This document shows, piece by piece, positions 38,551-46,919 of a DNA stretch of 64,000 nucleotides. How positions within the stretch are numbered: the first letter of the stretch is position 1; each line of letters starts with the position of its first letter. The position numbers and the translations under genes were made by a program. The DNA lies in contig DAHUYG010000038.1 in assembly GCA_027315315.1 (NCBI GenBank), positions 16,074 to 80,073 of the forward strand. The letters are read 5' to 3'. The stretch comes from Acidimicrobiaceae bacterium (lineage in GTDB: Bacteria > Actinomycetota > Acidimicrobiia > Acidimicrobiales > RAAP-2). The notes beneath the pieces were generated by a model that saw only the letters and a list, made by a program, of their open reading frames with translations, searched no databases and was not told the DNA's origin.

Positions 38551-40232
38551 GGGTGCTCACGATCTCGGTGTCCGAGCCCGGGCGGGCGATCGCGGCGAGG
38601 CTCCCCTACGAGCGCCGCCATGGGGAACCGGGCGCGGCCCTGGCCGAGCACTGGGGATCGGTGGACGGGTTCGTCGTGGTCCTGGCGCTCGGCGCGACCG
38701 TGCGGCTGATCGGGCCGCTGCTCGGCGACAAGGCCAGCGACCCCGCAGTCGTGTGCGTCGACGACGCCGGGGCCCACGCCATCGCCGTCGTGGGCGGCCA
38801 CGGCGCCGGCGCCAACGCGCTCGCACGCGAGGTTGCCGCACTCCTCGGTGCCGAGCCGGTGATCACGACCGCCACCGACGTCCTGGGCGTCCCCGCGTTC
38901 GACCTCCTCGCCGGTCTACGCGCCGAGGGCGACGTCGCCGGGGTCACCTCGGCCCTCCTGGCGGGCGAGCCGGTCGCGCTGGATCGCCGGCTCGACTGGC
39001 CGCTGCCGGCGCCGCTCCTCGGGTCCCTCGGAGGGCCCGCGGCGAGCGGCGCGAGGGCGCGGGTGGTCGTCGACGACGCCGTCGGGGCCCCGGGCTCCGG
39101 GCCGAGCGTCACCCTGCGACCGCCCTCGCTCGTGGTGGGCCTCGGGACGACGAGCGATGCGACCGGCGACGAGGCCTGCCGAGCGATCTCGGCGGTGCTG
39201 GCCGACGCCGGGCTCTCCGAGCTGGCGCTCGGATTGGTCGCGACGATCGACCGCCGGGCGGGTCACCCCGCCGTCGAGGCCGTCGCCGAGCGGTGGCGCC
39301 TCCCCGTGCGCAGCTTCCCGGCCCCGGCCCTCGACGCCGTCGAGGTCCCGACGCCGAGCGAAGCGGTCGCACGGGCCGTCGGCACGCGTTCGGTGGCCGA
39401 GGCGGCGGCCCTCGCCGCCGCCGGGCCGGGCGGGCGGCTCGTGGTCGACAAGGTCGTGTGCGGCCGGGTCACCGTCGCGCTGGCGCGCCGAGCCGGCCCC
39501 GTGGGGACCCTGCACGTCGTAGGGCTCGGTCCGGGCGGCCCCGACCGCCGGACGCCGGAGGCCACGAGGGCCGTGCGCGACGCCGAGATCGTGGTCGGGC
39601 TCGCGGCCTACGTCGAGCAGTCCGCCGACCTCCTCACGCCGGCCCAAGACGTCCGGCGGTTCCCGATCGGCGCCGAGACCGAGCGGGTGCGGGCCGCGCT
39701 CGCCCTCGCCGCCGAGGGGCGCCGGGTCGCCCTCGTGTGCTCCGGCGACGCCGGGGTCTACGCCATGGCCTCGCCCGCCCTCGAGCTCGCCGACGAGGTG
39801 GGCGGGCTCGAGATCTGCGTCGTCCCGGGCGTCACGGCCGGCCTAGCCGCCGGCGCCCTGCTCGGGGCGCCGCTCGGCCACGACTTCTTGGCCCTTAGCC
39901 TCGCGGACCTGCTCACCCCCTGGGAGCTCATCGAGTCGCGGGTCCGGGCGGCGGCCGAGACCGACCTGGTCCTCGCGCTCTACAACCCCCGCTCGTCCCG
40001 CCGGACCTGGCAGATCGAGAAGGCCCGGTCGATCCTGCTCGAGCACCGCCCGGCGCACACCCCGGTCGGGATCGTGACCGACGCCGGGCGACCCGGCGAG
40101 GCGGTGCGCCACACCACGCTCGGCGAGCTCGACTGCGCGTGGGTCACGATGACCACGTGCGTCATTGTCGGCTCCTCGAGGACAACGATCCGCTCCGGAC
40201 GCATGGTCACGCCCCGGGGGTACGAGAGGTGA
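38547..40232 (+). CDS. cbiGH: CbiG-CbiH(CobJ) fusion: cobalt-precorrin-5A hydrolase + C17-methyltransferase
   Basis: CbiG: VVLALGATVRLIGPLLGDKASDPAVVCVDDAGAHAIAVVGGHGAGANALAREVA; CbiH: LHVVGLGPGGPDRRTPEATRAV...LVCSGDAGVYAMASPALEL...LALYNPRSSRRTWQ. Confidence 0.93.
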   Translation: MRVLTISVSEPGRAIAARLPYERRHGEPGAALAEHWGSVDGFVVVLALGATVRLIGPLLGDKASDPAVVCVDDAGAHAIAVVGGHGAGANALAREVAALLGAEPVITTATDVLGVPAFDLLAGLRAEGDVAGVTSALLAGEPVALDRRLDWPLPAPLLGSLGGPAASGARARVVVDDAVGAPGSGPSVTLRPPSLVVGLGTTSDATGDEACRAISAVLADAGLSELALGLVATIDRRAGHPAVEAVAERWRLPVRSFPAPALDAVEVPTPSEAVARAVGTRSVAEAAALAAAGPGGRLVVDKVVCGRVTVALARRAGPVGTLHVVGLGPGGPDRRTPEATRAVRDAEIVVGLAAYVEQSADLLTPAQDVRRFPIGAETERVRAALALAAEGRRVALVCSGDAGVYAMASPALELADEVGGLEICVVPGVTAGLAAGALLGAPLGHDFLALSLADLLTPWELIESRVRAAAETDLVLALYNPRSSRRTWQIEKARSILLEHRPAHTPVGIVTDAGRPGEAVRHTTLGELDCAWVTMTTCVIVGSSRTTIRSGRMVTPRGYER

Positions 40233-40423
40233 CCGAGGTCGTGCCCTCCGGGACCCTCGTCGTCGACGAGCGATGCACCGCCTGCGGCGCCTGCCTCTCG
40301 ACGTGCCCGACCCGGGCGCTCGTCCCCGCCGCCGGCCGGCCGATCCTGCTCGAGGAGCGATGCACGCGCTGCCTCGCCTGCGTCGAGGTCTGCCCGAGGG
40401 GCGCGATCTGGGGGTCGCCATGA
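40229..40423 (+). CDS. Small 2x[4Fe-4S] ferredoxin-like protein (64 aa) in the corrin operon
   Basis: VTEVVPSGTLVVDERCTACGACLSTCPTRALVPAAGRPILLEERCTRCLACVEVCPRGAIWGSP; two CxxCxxCxxxCP motifs; overlaps both neighbours. Confidence 0.88.
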   Translation: MTEVVPSGTLVVDERCTACGACLSTCPTRALVPAAGRPILLEERCTRCLACVEVCPRGAIWGSP

Positions 40424-41943
40424 GCGTGCACCCGATCGAGGAGGAGAGCTACCGGCTCCTCGCCGAACGGGTCGACATGACCGCTTGGCCCGAGGGACCC
40501 CGGGCCCTCGCGGCGCGCGTCGTGCACGCGACGGCCGACCCCGGACTCCTCGAGCAGCTGGTCATCCCCGAAGAGGCGGTCGCGGCCGGCGTCGCCGCGC
40601 TCCGGGCCGGCGCGACGGTGCTCTGCGACATCGAGATGGTGCGGGCCGGGATCTCGGGCGTGCGGGCGCTGTGCACCCTGGGCGAGGTGAGCGACGCCGG
40701 ACCCCATCCGAGCCGGAGCGCCGCCGCCATGGCGAGGGCGGCGGAGGCCCACCCACGAGGTGCGGTGATCGTCGTCGGCTGCGCCCCGACCGCGCTCGGC
40801 GAGGTGAACCGGCGCATCGAGGCGGGCGAGCTCGCCCCGGCGCTCGTGATCGGCACGCCGGTCGGCTACGTCGGAGCGGCCGACGCCAAGGAGGCCCTGC
40901 TCGAGCTGAGCGGGCGCACCGGCGTGCCGGCCATCGCACTGCGCGGCGAGCGGGGCGGGGCTGCGGTGGGCGCGGCCCTCTTGAACGCGCTGGTCCGGCT
41001 GGCCGGCGTGGCAACGCCCCGGGCCGCCGGGCCGGCCTCGCTCCTCCTGATCGGCCACGGCACCCGCTCCCGGGCCGGCGGCGACGAGCTCCACGGCTTC
41101 GCCGATGCGCTGTCCAAGGCCCGTCCCGAGGTGGCCGTCGGGGCTGGCTTCATCGAGTTCACCGAACCCCGCCTCGACGACGCACTCGACGCACTCGTGG
41201 CCGACGGCGCCACCCGGGTGGTGGCGGTCCCGCTCCTCTTGCTCGGCGCGGGCCACCTGAAGGACGACGGGCCGGCCGCCCTGGCGCGCGCTCGGCTGGC
41301 CCACCCCGGGGTCGCCTTCAGCTACGGGCGCGAGCTCGGCGTTCACCCGGCCGTCCTCGACGCCCTCGAGGAGCGCACCCGTGCCGTGGTGTTCGGGCCA
41401 TCGGCCCACCGTTGGCCCGGCGGTCCGACCGACGCGGTGGTGATCGTGGGACGGGGCTCGACCGACCCCGACGCGAACGCCGAGCTCGCCAAGGCGGCGC
41501 GGCTGCTCGCTGACGGCCGCGGCATCGGCGCCACCAAGGCGACGCCCGGGGTGGGCGCGCCCTTCGGCTTCGTCGAGCCGGCATTCGTCTCGCTCGCGTC
41601 GCCCGACGTTTCAGAGGCGCTCGACCGCTGCCACGCGCTCGGGGCCCGGCGGATCGCCGTCGTCCCGTACTTCCTCTTCACCGGCCTGCTCGTCGAGCGG
41701 ATCGGCGAGCAGGCCAGGCGCTGGGCCTCCGAGCATCCCAACGCCGAGGTCGCCCTGGGTGCCCACATCGGCATCGACGAGCGCATCGTCGAGCTCGCCT
41801 GGTCGCGCTACGACGAGGCGCTCGGCGCCCCCGTGCTCATGAACTGTGACGGCTGCCTGTACCGAACACCCCTGCCCGGCTACGAGGACCGGGCCGGGCG
41901 CCCGGTCGCCCTAGCGACGCCGGAGCCGCGCCTCGAGCAGTGA
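40420..41943 (+). CDS. cbiC-cbiX: CbiC-CbiX fusion: precorrin-8X methylmutase + long (two-domain) sirohydrochlorin cobaltochelatase with MxCxxC motif
   Basis: CbiC: ATVLCDIEMVRAGISGVR...VGYVGAADAKEAL; CbiX repeats LLLIGHGTRSRAGGDEL and VVIVGRGSTDPDANAEL; C-term MNCDGCLYRTPLPGYE. Confidence 0.9.
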   Translation: MSVHPIEEESYRLLAERVDMTAWPEGPRALAARVVHATADPGLLEQLVIPEEAVAAGVAALRAGATVLCDIEMVRAGISGVRALCTLGEVSDAGPHPSRSAAAMARAAEAHPRGAVIVVGCAPTALGEVNRRIEAGELAPALVIGTPVGYVGAADAKEALLELSGRTGVPAIALRGERGGAAVGAALLNALVRLAGVATPRAAGPASLLLIGHGTRSRAGGDELHGFADALSKARPEVAVGAGFIEFTEPRLDDALDALVADGATRVVAVPLLLLGAGHLKDDGPAALARARLAHPGVAFSYGRELGVHPAVLDALEERTRAVVFGPSAHRWPGGPTDAVVIVGRGSTDPDANAELAKAARLLADGRGIGATKATPGVGAPFGFVEPAFVSLASPDVSEALDRCHALGARRIAVVPYFLFTGLLVERIGEQARRWASEHPNAEVALGAHIGIDERIVELAWSRYDEALGAPVLMNCDGCLYRTPLPGYEDRAGRPVALATPEPRLEQ

Positions 41944-42933
41944 CGGCGGGGTGTAGCCGGCATCGGCCCGGCTGAAGTTGCGCCCGGGCGCGTTGATGCG
42001 GTCGATCGCGTCGAGCAGCTCGCCCGAGGGTTCGATGTCGGTCGCCCCGAGCTGGGTCTCGAGCTGCTCCATCGTCCGGGGGCCGATGATCGCCGAGGTC
42101 ACCGCGGGGTGCGCGAGCACGAAGGCGAGCGCCATGTGGACGAGCGACATCCCGTGGTCCTCCGCCAGCTGGGCGAACTGGTCGGCCGCCTCCAGCTTGC
42201 GCTCGTTGGCCGGGATCGACATGTCGTAGCGCTGGGGGATCCGCTGGGCCCGCCGCGACCTGGGGACCTCGGCCCCGAGGCGGTAGTTGCCCGACAGCCA
42301 ACCGCCGGCGAGCGGGCTCCAGGTGATCGCGCCCATCCCGTATCGCTCGATGGCCGGGAGCACGTCGGTCTCGATGCCCCGCACGAGGAGCGAGTAGGGC
42401 GGCTGCTCGCACACGAAGCGCTCGAGGTTGCGGCGCTCGGCGGCCCACTGGGCCTCGACGATCCGGTCGGCGGGGAAGGTGGACGAGCCGAGGTAGCGGA
42501 CCTTGCCCTGGTGCACGAGGTCGCTCAGCGCGCCGAGGGTCTCCTCCACGTCGCAACGCTCGTCGGGCCGGTGGATCTGGTACAGGTCGATCCAGTCGGT
42601 GCCGAGCCGGCGCAGGCTGTTCTCGCATTCCCGAATGATCCAGCGGCGCGAGTTGCCCTGGGCGTTGGGATCCTCGCCCATCTGGCCGTGGACCTTGGTC
42701 GCCAGCACCACCTCGTCGCGCCGTCCCTTGAGCGCCTTGCCCACGATCTCCTCGGACTCCCCTTGGGAGTACACGTCGGCCGTGTCGACGAAGTTGATGC
42801 CGGCGTCGAGCGCCCGGTGGATGATCCTGACCGAGTCGTCGTGGTCGCGGTTGCCCCAGCCGCCGAACATCATCGCCCCGAGGCACAGCGGGCTCACCCG
42901 GACGCCGGTTCTTCCCAGTGTTCGCAGTTCCAT
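41911..42933 (-). CDS. Aldo/keto reductase
   Basis: MELRTLGRTGVRVSPLCLGAMMFGGWGNRDHDDSVRIIHRALDAGINFVDTADVYSQGESEEIVGKALKG. Confidence 0.94.
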   Translation of the reverse strand: MELRTLGRTGVRVSPLCLGAMMFGGWGNRDHDDSVRIIHRALDAGINFVDTADVYSQGESEEIVGKALKGRRDEVVLATKVHGQMGEDPNAQGNSRRWIIRECENSLRRLGTDWIDLYQIHRPDERCDVEETLGALSDLVHQGKVRYLGSSTFPADRIVEAQWAAERRNLERFVCEQPPYSLLVRGIETDVLPAIERYGMGAITWSPLAGGWLSGNYRLGAEVPRSRRAQRIPQRYDMSIPANERKLEAADQFAQLAEDHGMSLVHMALAFVLAHPAVTSAIIGPRTMEQLETQLGATDIEPSGELLDAIDRINAPGRNFSRADAGYTPPSLLEARLRRR

Positions 42934-42998
42934 TCATCGGACCGTAGCCCCCGATGCGAGCCCCCGGGGCAAGCCGGGGCGCCCCCTAGGATCGGCTC

Positions 42999-43856
42999 GT
43001 GCGGGCCGCCCAGGCCAGGGAGCTATGGCGCAACTTCGAACCGCTGCACGCGGTCACCTACTTCAGTCCCACCTGCACCGAGGCGTTCAAGGCGCTCGGG
43101 CTGCGCGGCTTTTGGATGGGCTACTTCGCGGGCCGGGCCGCCCCGATGGGCGCGGTCGACGCGCCGCTCGTGACGGCGACGTTCTACAACTTCGAGCCGA
43201 ACATGGTCGCGAGGGCGCTTCCCGACGCGTGGTCCCTGGCCGCGCCGGCCGACGTCGTGGCGGTGCGCCGCCGGGCCGCCGCGGCCGTGCTGCGCTCGAC
43301 ATGCCCGAGCGCCGGCGCGCTGGCGCCCTCGATCGTGGAACTGCTCGGCGCGGTGGTGGAGCGGGCTCCCGGCGAGGGACGCCCGCTCTTCTCGGCCAAC
43401 CGGGCGCTCGGGCTCCCCGCCGACCCGGTCGAGTCGCTGTGGCAGCTCGCGACGTCGCTGCGCGAGCAGCGCGGCGACGGGCACGTGGCAGCGCTCGGTG
43501 CCCACGACCTGCGCGGGGTCGAGGCCATCGCGCTCTTCGCCCGCTGCGAGGGGATCGACGACGAGCTCTTCCGGGCGAGCCGGGGCTGGAGCGAGGACGC
43601 CTGGCGCGACGCGCTCGGGGCGCTCGAGTCCCAGGGGCTCCTCGGGGGCGGGAGGCCGACCGGCGATGCCCTCGAGCTGCGAGCGTCGATCGAGGAGACG
43701 ACGGACCGCTTGGCCGCTCGTCCCTTCGACGACCTCGACGGAGCGGCTCTCGCGCGGCTCGAGGCGGACCTCGGCACGCTCGCCGCCGAGCTCGACCGGG
43801 CCTCGGTCATCCCCTATCCGAACCCGGTGGGCCTCACCCGACCCAGCCGAGGCTGA
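42999..43856 (+). CDS. SCO6745/SalK-type family protein of unknown function
   Basis: ARELWRNFEPLHAVTYFSPTCTEAFKALGLRGFWMGYFAGRAAPMGAV. Confidence 0.75.
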   Translation: MRAAQARELWRNFEPLHAVTYFSPTCTEAFKALGLRGFWMGYFAGRAAPMGAVDAPLVTATFYNFEPNMVARALPDAWSLAAPADVVAVRRRAAAAVLRSTCPSAGALAPSIVELLGAVVERAPGEGRPLFSANRALGLPADPVESLWQLATSLREQRGDGHVAALGAHDLRGVEAIALFARCEGIDDELFRASRGWSEDAWRDALGALESQGLLGGGRPTGDALELRASIEETTDRLAARPFDDLDGAALARLEADLGTLAAELDRASVIPYPNPVGLTRPSRG

Positions 43857-44740
43857 GCTCGGGGGAGGTCGATCACCGTGCCCTGGCGGGCCGCCGCGAC
43901 GGGGACCCCCGAACCCCCGTAGCGAGCGACTAGGGCGTCGATCTCGGCATCGGTCCTCGGAGGGTCGTGATGGAAGAGGAGCACGGATCGCGCGCCCGCC
44001 GCCTCGGCGAGACCGACCGCGTAGCCGGGGCACGAGTGGCCGAACGACGCCCTGTCGGACAGCTCCTCGTCGAGGTACTGCGCGTCGTGGATGAGCAGGT
44101 CGCAGCCCTCGGCAAGCGCCAGGGCGGCGGCGTGCAGCTCGCCCAGGCCGTTGGCGCCCGGACCGAGCACCGTCGGGCAGTGGTCCGACATGTAGGCGAA
44201 CGATCCCATCGCGTCCGACACCCGGTAGCCGAAGGTGCGTCCACCCTTGTGGGGGATCTCCATCGCCACCACCTCGAAGCCCGAGATCTCGTGGGGCCCC
44301 TCCTCCAGACCGCCGAAGCGCCACGCGCCGCGCAACTGTCGCGGGGTGATCGGGAAGTGCGGCGGCGCCATCCAGCGCGCGAGGATCGCCTCGGTGTCCC
44401 CCTGGGCCGGCACCCAGAGGTCGACCGTGGCGTCGGGATGGTCGACCGACCGGCAGAAGGGCAGCCCCATGGTGTGGTCCCAGTGGAGGTGCCCGAGGAT
44501 GATCGCACCGCCATAGGGACCCTCGCCGAGGAGCGAGGGCAGCGACCGCAGGCCGGTGCCGGCGTCGAGCACGAGGGACGGCTCCTCACCGTCGTGGGCG
44601 ACGGCGATACACGCGGTGTGGCCGCCGTAGCGGACGAACTCGGGGCCGGGCGCCGGCGTGGAGCCGCGGACGCCGAGCAGGCCTAGCCGCACCGCACCCC
44701 GCACGCAGCCGTCGTCGTCGCGAGTGCGGGGGTCACGCAC
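43814..44740 (-). CDS. MBL-fold metallohydrolase
   Basis: LLGVRGSTPAPGPEFVRYGGHTACIAV; ILGHLHWDHTMGLPF; YMSDHCPTV; LLIHDAQYLDEE; start may be internal. Confidence 0.88.
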   Translation of the reverse strand: MRDPRTRDDDGCVRGAVRLGLLGVRGSTPAPGPEFVRYGGHTACIAVAHDGEEPSLVLDAGTGLRSLPSLLGEGPYGGAIILGHLHWDHTMGLPFCRSVDHPDATVDLWVPAQGDTEAILARWMAPPHFPITPRQLRGAWRFGGLEEGPHEISGFEVVAMEIPHKGGRTFGYRVSDAMGSFAYMSDHCPTVLGPGANGLGELHAAALALAEGCDLLIHDAQYLDEELSDRASFGHSCPGYAVGLAEAAGARSVLLFHHDPPRTDAEIDALVARYGGSGVPVAAARQGTVIDLPRAQPRLGRVRPTGFG

Positions 44741-44868
44741 TCTGCGGGCACGCCAGCAGTCTCGCGCACCGGGCGGCGCACGGAGCCGGCACGGGCGCCT
44801 GCCGGGGCGCGGCGTTATGGTGACCGACGCTGGTGCGGAAACGATCCCGCGCCGATGGGAGGGGCATC

Positions 44869-46086
44869 GTGAAGATCGACGCTGAGGCAGCGGGGTTCGA
44901 CGAGCGACGGCTCGAGCGCATCACCGAGCACTTCGAAACGCGCTACGTCGACACGGGCAAGATCGCCGGCTGCCAGATCACCGTCGCCCGCGGCGAGCAC
45001 GTCGCATACCACCGCAACATCGGCCTCATGGACCGCGAACGCGCCAAGCCGGTCACCGACGACACGATCTGGCGGATCTACTCCATGACCAAGCCCATCA
45101 CCTCGGTGGCGCTCATGCAGCTCTACGAGCGCGGCCTCTTCTTGCTGAGCGATCCGGTCGAGCGCTTCATCCCCTCGTGGCGAGGGCTCAAGGTGGGCAC
45201 CGTGGAGGGCGATGCGGTGGTCGGCCTCGCCGATCCCGACCAACCGATCACGGTGCGCGACGCACTCATGCACACGAGCGGGCTGCCCAGCCCGATGGGT
45301 GGGGTGCACCCGATCGACAGGGCGTTCTCGGCCGAGCGCCGCGCTGCGGGTCGGGACGCCACCTTGGAGTCGGTCTGCGAGCTGCTCTCGAGGCATCCGC
45401 TCAAGTTCCAGCCCGGCACCCGCTGGAACTACGGGCTGTCGACCGACATCTGCGCCCGGCTGGTGGAGATCCTCTCGGAGAAGCGCTTCGACGAGTACCT
45501 CGAGGCCGAGATCTTCGGACCGCTCGGGATGTCCGACACGGCGTTCTTCGTGCCAGAAGAGAAGCTGGAGCGGTTCGCGGCCAACTACACCCGCCGTCCC
45601 GGTGAGCCGCCGGCGCTCGGCGACGACCCCGCCGCATCGCCGTACCGGAGCCGGCCAACGTACCTGTCGGGCGCAGGGGGTCTCGTCTCGACCACGCCCG
45701 ACTACCTCCGGTTCTGCCGGATGCTCGTCGAGGGCGGCGAGCTCGACGGCCATCGCATCCTCGGGCGAAAGACCCTCGAGCTCATGACCGTCAACCACCT
45801 GCCAGGAGGGGCCGACCTGACCCGGTTCGCCGTGGGCGGGTTCGGCGAGGCCGGCTTCACCGGCGTGGGCTTCGGGCTGGGCTTCGCCGTCGGCCAGGGG
45901 CCCGCCGCGACCTCGATGGCCGGTTCGGTTGGCGAGTACTACTGGGGTGGTGCGGCGTCGACGGCCTTCTGGATCGATCCCGCCGAGGACCTCGCTGTCA
46001 TCTTCATGACCCAGCTGATGCCGTCGGCCTCCTACCCGTTCCGGGCCCAGCTGCGCTCGCTCGTCTACCAGGCGCTGGCCGACTGA
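44869..46086 (+). CDS. Serine hydrolase (beta-lactamase class C / esterase family)
   Basis: IYSMTKPITSVALMQLYERG (SxxK), WNYGLSTDI (YxN-like). Confidence 0.9.
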   Translation: MKIDAEAAGFDERRLERITEHFETRYVDTGKIAGCQITVARGEHVAYHRNIGLMDRERAKPVTDDTIWRIYSMTKPITSVALMQLYERGLFLLSDPVERFIPSWRGLKVGTVEGDAVVGLADPDQPITVRDALMHTSGLPSPMGGVHPIDRAFSAERRAAGRDATLESVCELLSRHPLKFQPGTRWNYGLSTDICARLVEILSEKRFDEYLEAEIFGPLGMSDTAFFVPEEKLERFAANYTRRPGEPPALGDDPAASPYRSRPTYLSGAGGLVSTTPDYLRFCRMLVEGGELDGHRILGRKTLELMTVNHLPGGADLTRFAVGGFGEAGFTGVGFGLGFAVGQGPAATSMAGSVGEYYWGGAASTAFWIDPAEDLAVIFMTQLMPSASYPFRAQLRSLVYQALAD

Positions 46087-46258
46087 GACCTGGCCGGGGG
46101 TTGAAGAACCCTCGGCGCCGGCGAGCCGGTCGAGCCAGTCGCGAAGCGTCCGGGTGGCGCCTCCACGCTCCAAGTCTCAACCGCGCACGGGCGAGCGCCT
46201 GATGCCGCCGGGGTCCCACCGGCATCGCCGCCGCCGGGCCAGGGGTGCTTGACGGAGT

Positions 46259-46279
46259 GAAGAATGAATTTTATTCTTC
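46259..46279. promoter_or_regulatory. Perfect inverted repeat, candidate TetR operator
   Basis: GAAGAAT-gaatttt-ATTCTTC in an AT-rich island just upstream of the inferred tetR start (GTG 46284). Confidence 0.65.
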
Positions 46280-46283
46280 GGCT

Positions 46284-46919
46284 GTGGTCCAGCCCGCCCC
46301 CGTGCTCGCGGCGCCCGAGGTCGACCCCATCAGAGAACGCCTGCTCGACGCGGCGGCCACCGTCTTCGCCCGCAAGGGCTACACCGGGACCCGCATCTTG
46401 GACGTGGTCGCCGAGGCCGGACTTTCGACCGGCGCCGTGTACGGGCGGTTCGGCTCGAAGAACGAGCTCTTGCGCGAGGCCGTGTGCAGCCGGTCGGCCG
46501 CCGGGGCGCCCGGCGAGGTGGCGCGAGCCCAGAAGGTGGCCGATCTGCTCGTGCGCGGTGCGCTCAAGTCGGCGCCGCTGCACGACTCGGAGGCCATGCG
46601 CCTCGAGGCCTACGTCGCCGCACGCCGCGAGCCCGAGGTGGCACGGGTGATCGCCGAGGCCGAGGAACTGGCCCGGGAGCGGGCCCGGCCGCTCGTAGAG
46701 GCGGCCTTCGAAGACGGGACGGTCGCCCCCCACATCGATCCCGACGCCTTCTTCTACTTCGTCCGCACGGTCGGCCTCGGTCTCATGCTCCAGCGCGCCG
46801 CTGGGATCGCCGCGCCCGAGGGCCGGGGCTGGGAAGACCTGATCGCCCGCATCGTCGCCGATTTCGGCGAGCACGACGAGGGGACCGCCGAGGCGGGACC
46901 CACGAGAGGAGAACAATGA
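46284..46919 (+). CDS. TetR family transcriptional regulator
   Basis: IRERLLDAAATVFARKGYTGTRILDVVAEAGLSTGAVYGRFGSKNELLREAV. Confidence 0.92.
   Translation: MVQPAPVLAAPEVDPIRERLLDAAATVFARKGYTGTRILDVVAEAGLSTGAVYGRFGSKNELLREAVCSRSAAGAPGEVARAQKVADLLVRGALKSAPLHDSEAMRLEAYVAARREPEVARVIAEAEELARERARPLVEAAFEDGTVAPHIDPDAFFYFVRTVGLGLMLQRAAGIAAPEGRGWEDLIARIVADFGEHDEGTAEAGPTRGEQ

Noticed and set aside
41911-41943. Convergent overlap of cbiC-cbiX and aldo/keto reductase 3' ends as a novel antisense system
   Set aside because: Short 3' overlaps are common in compact GC-rich genomes; the same holds for 43814-43856.
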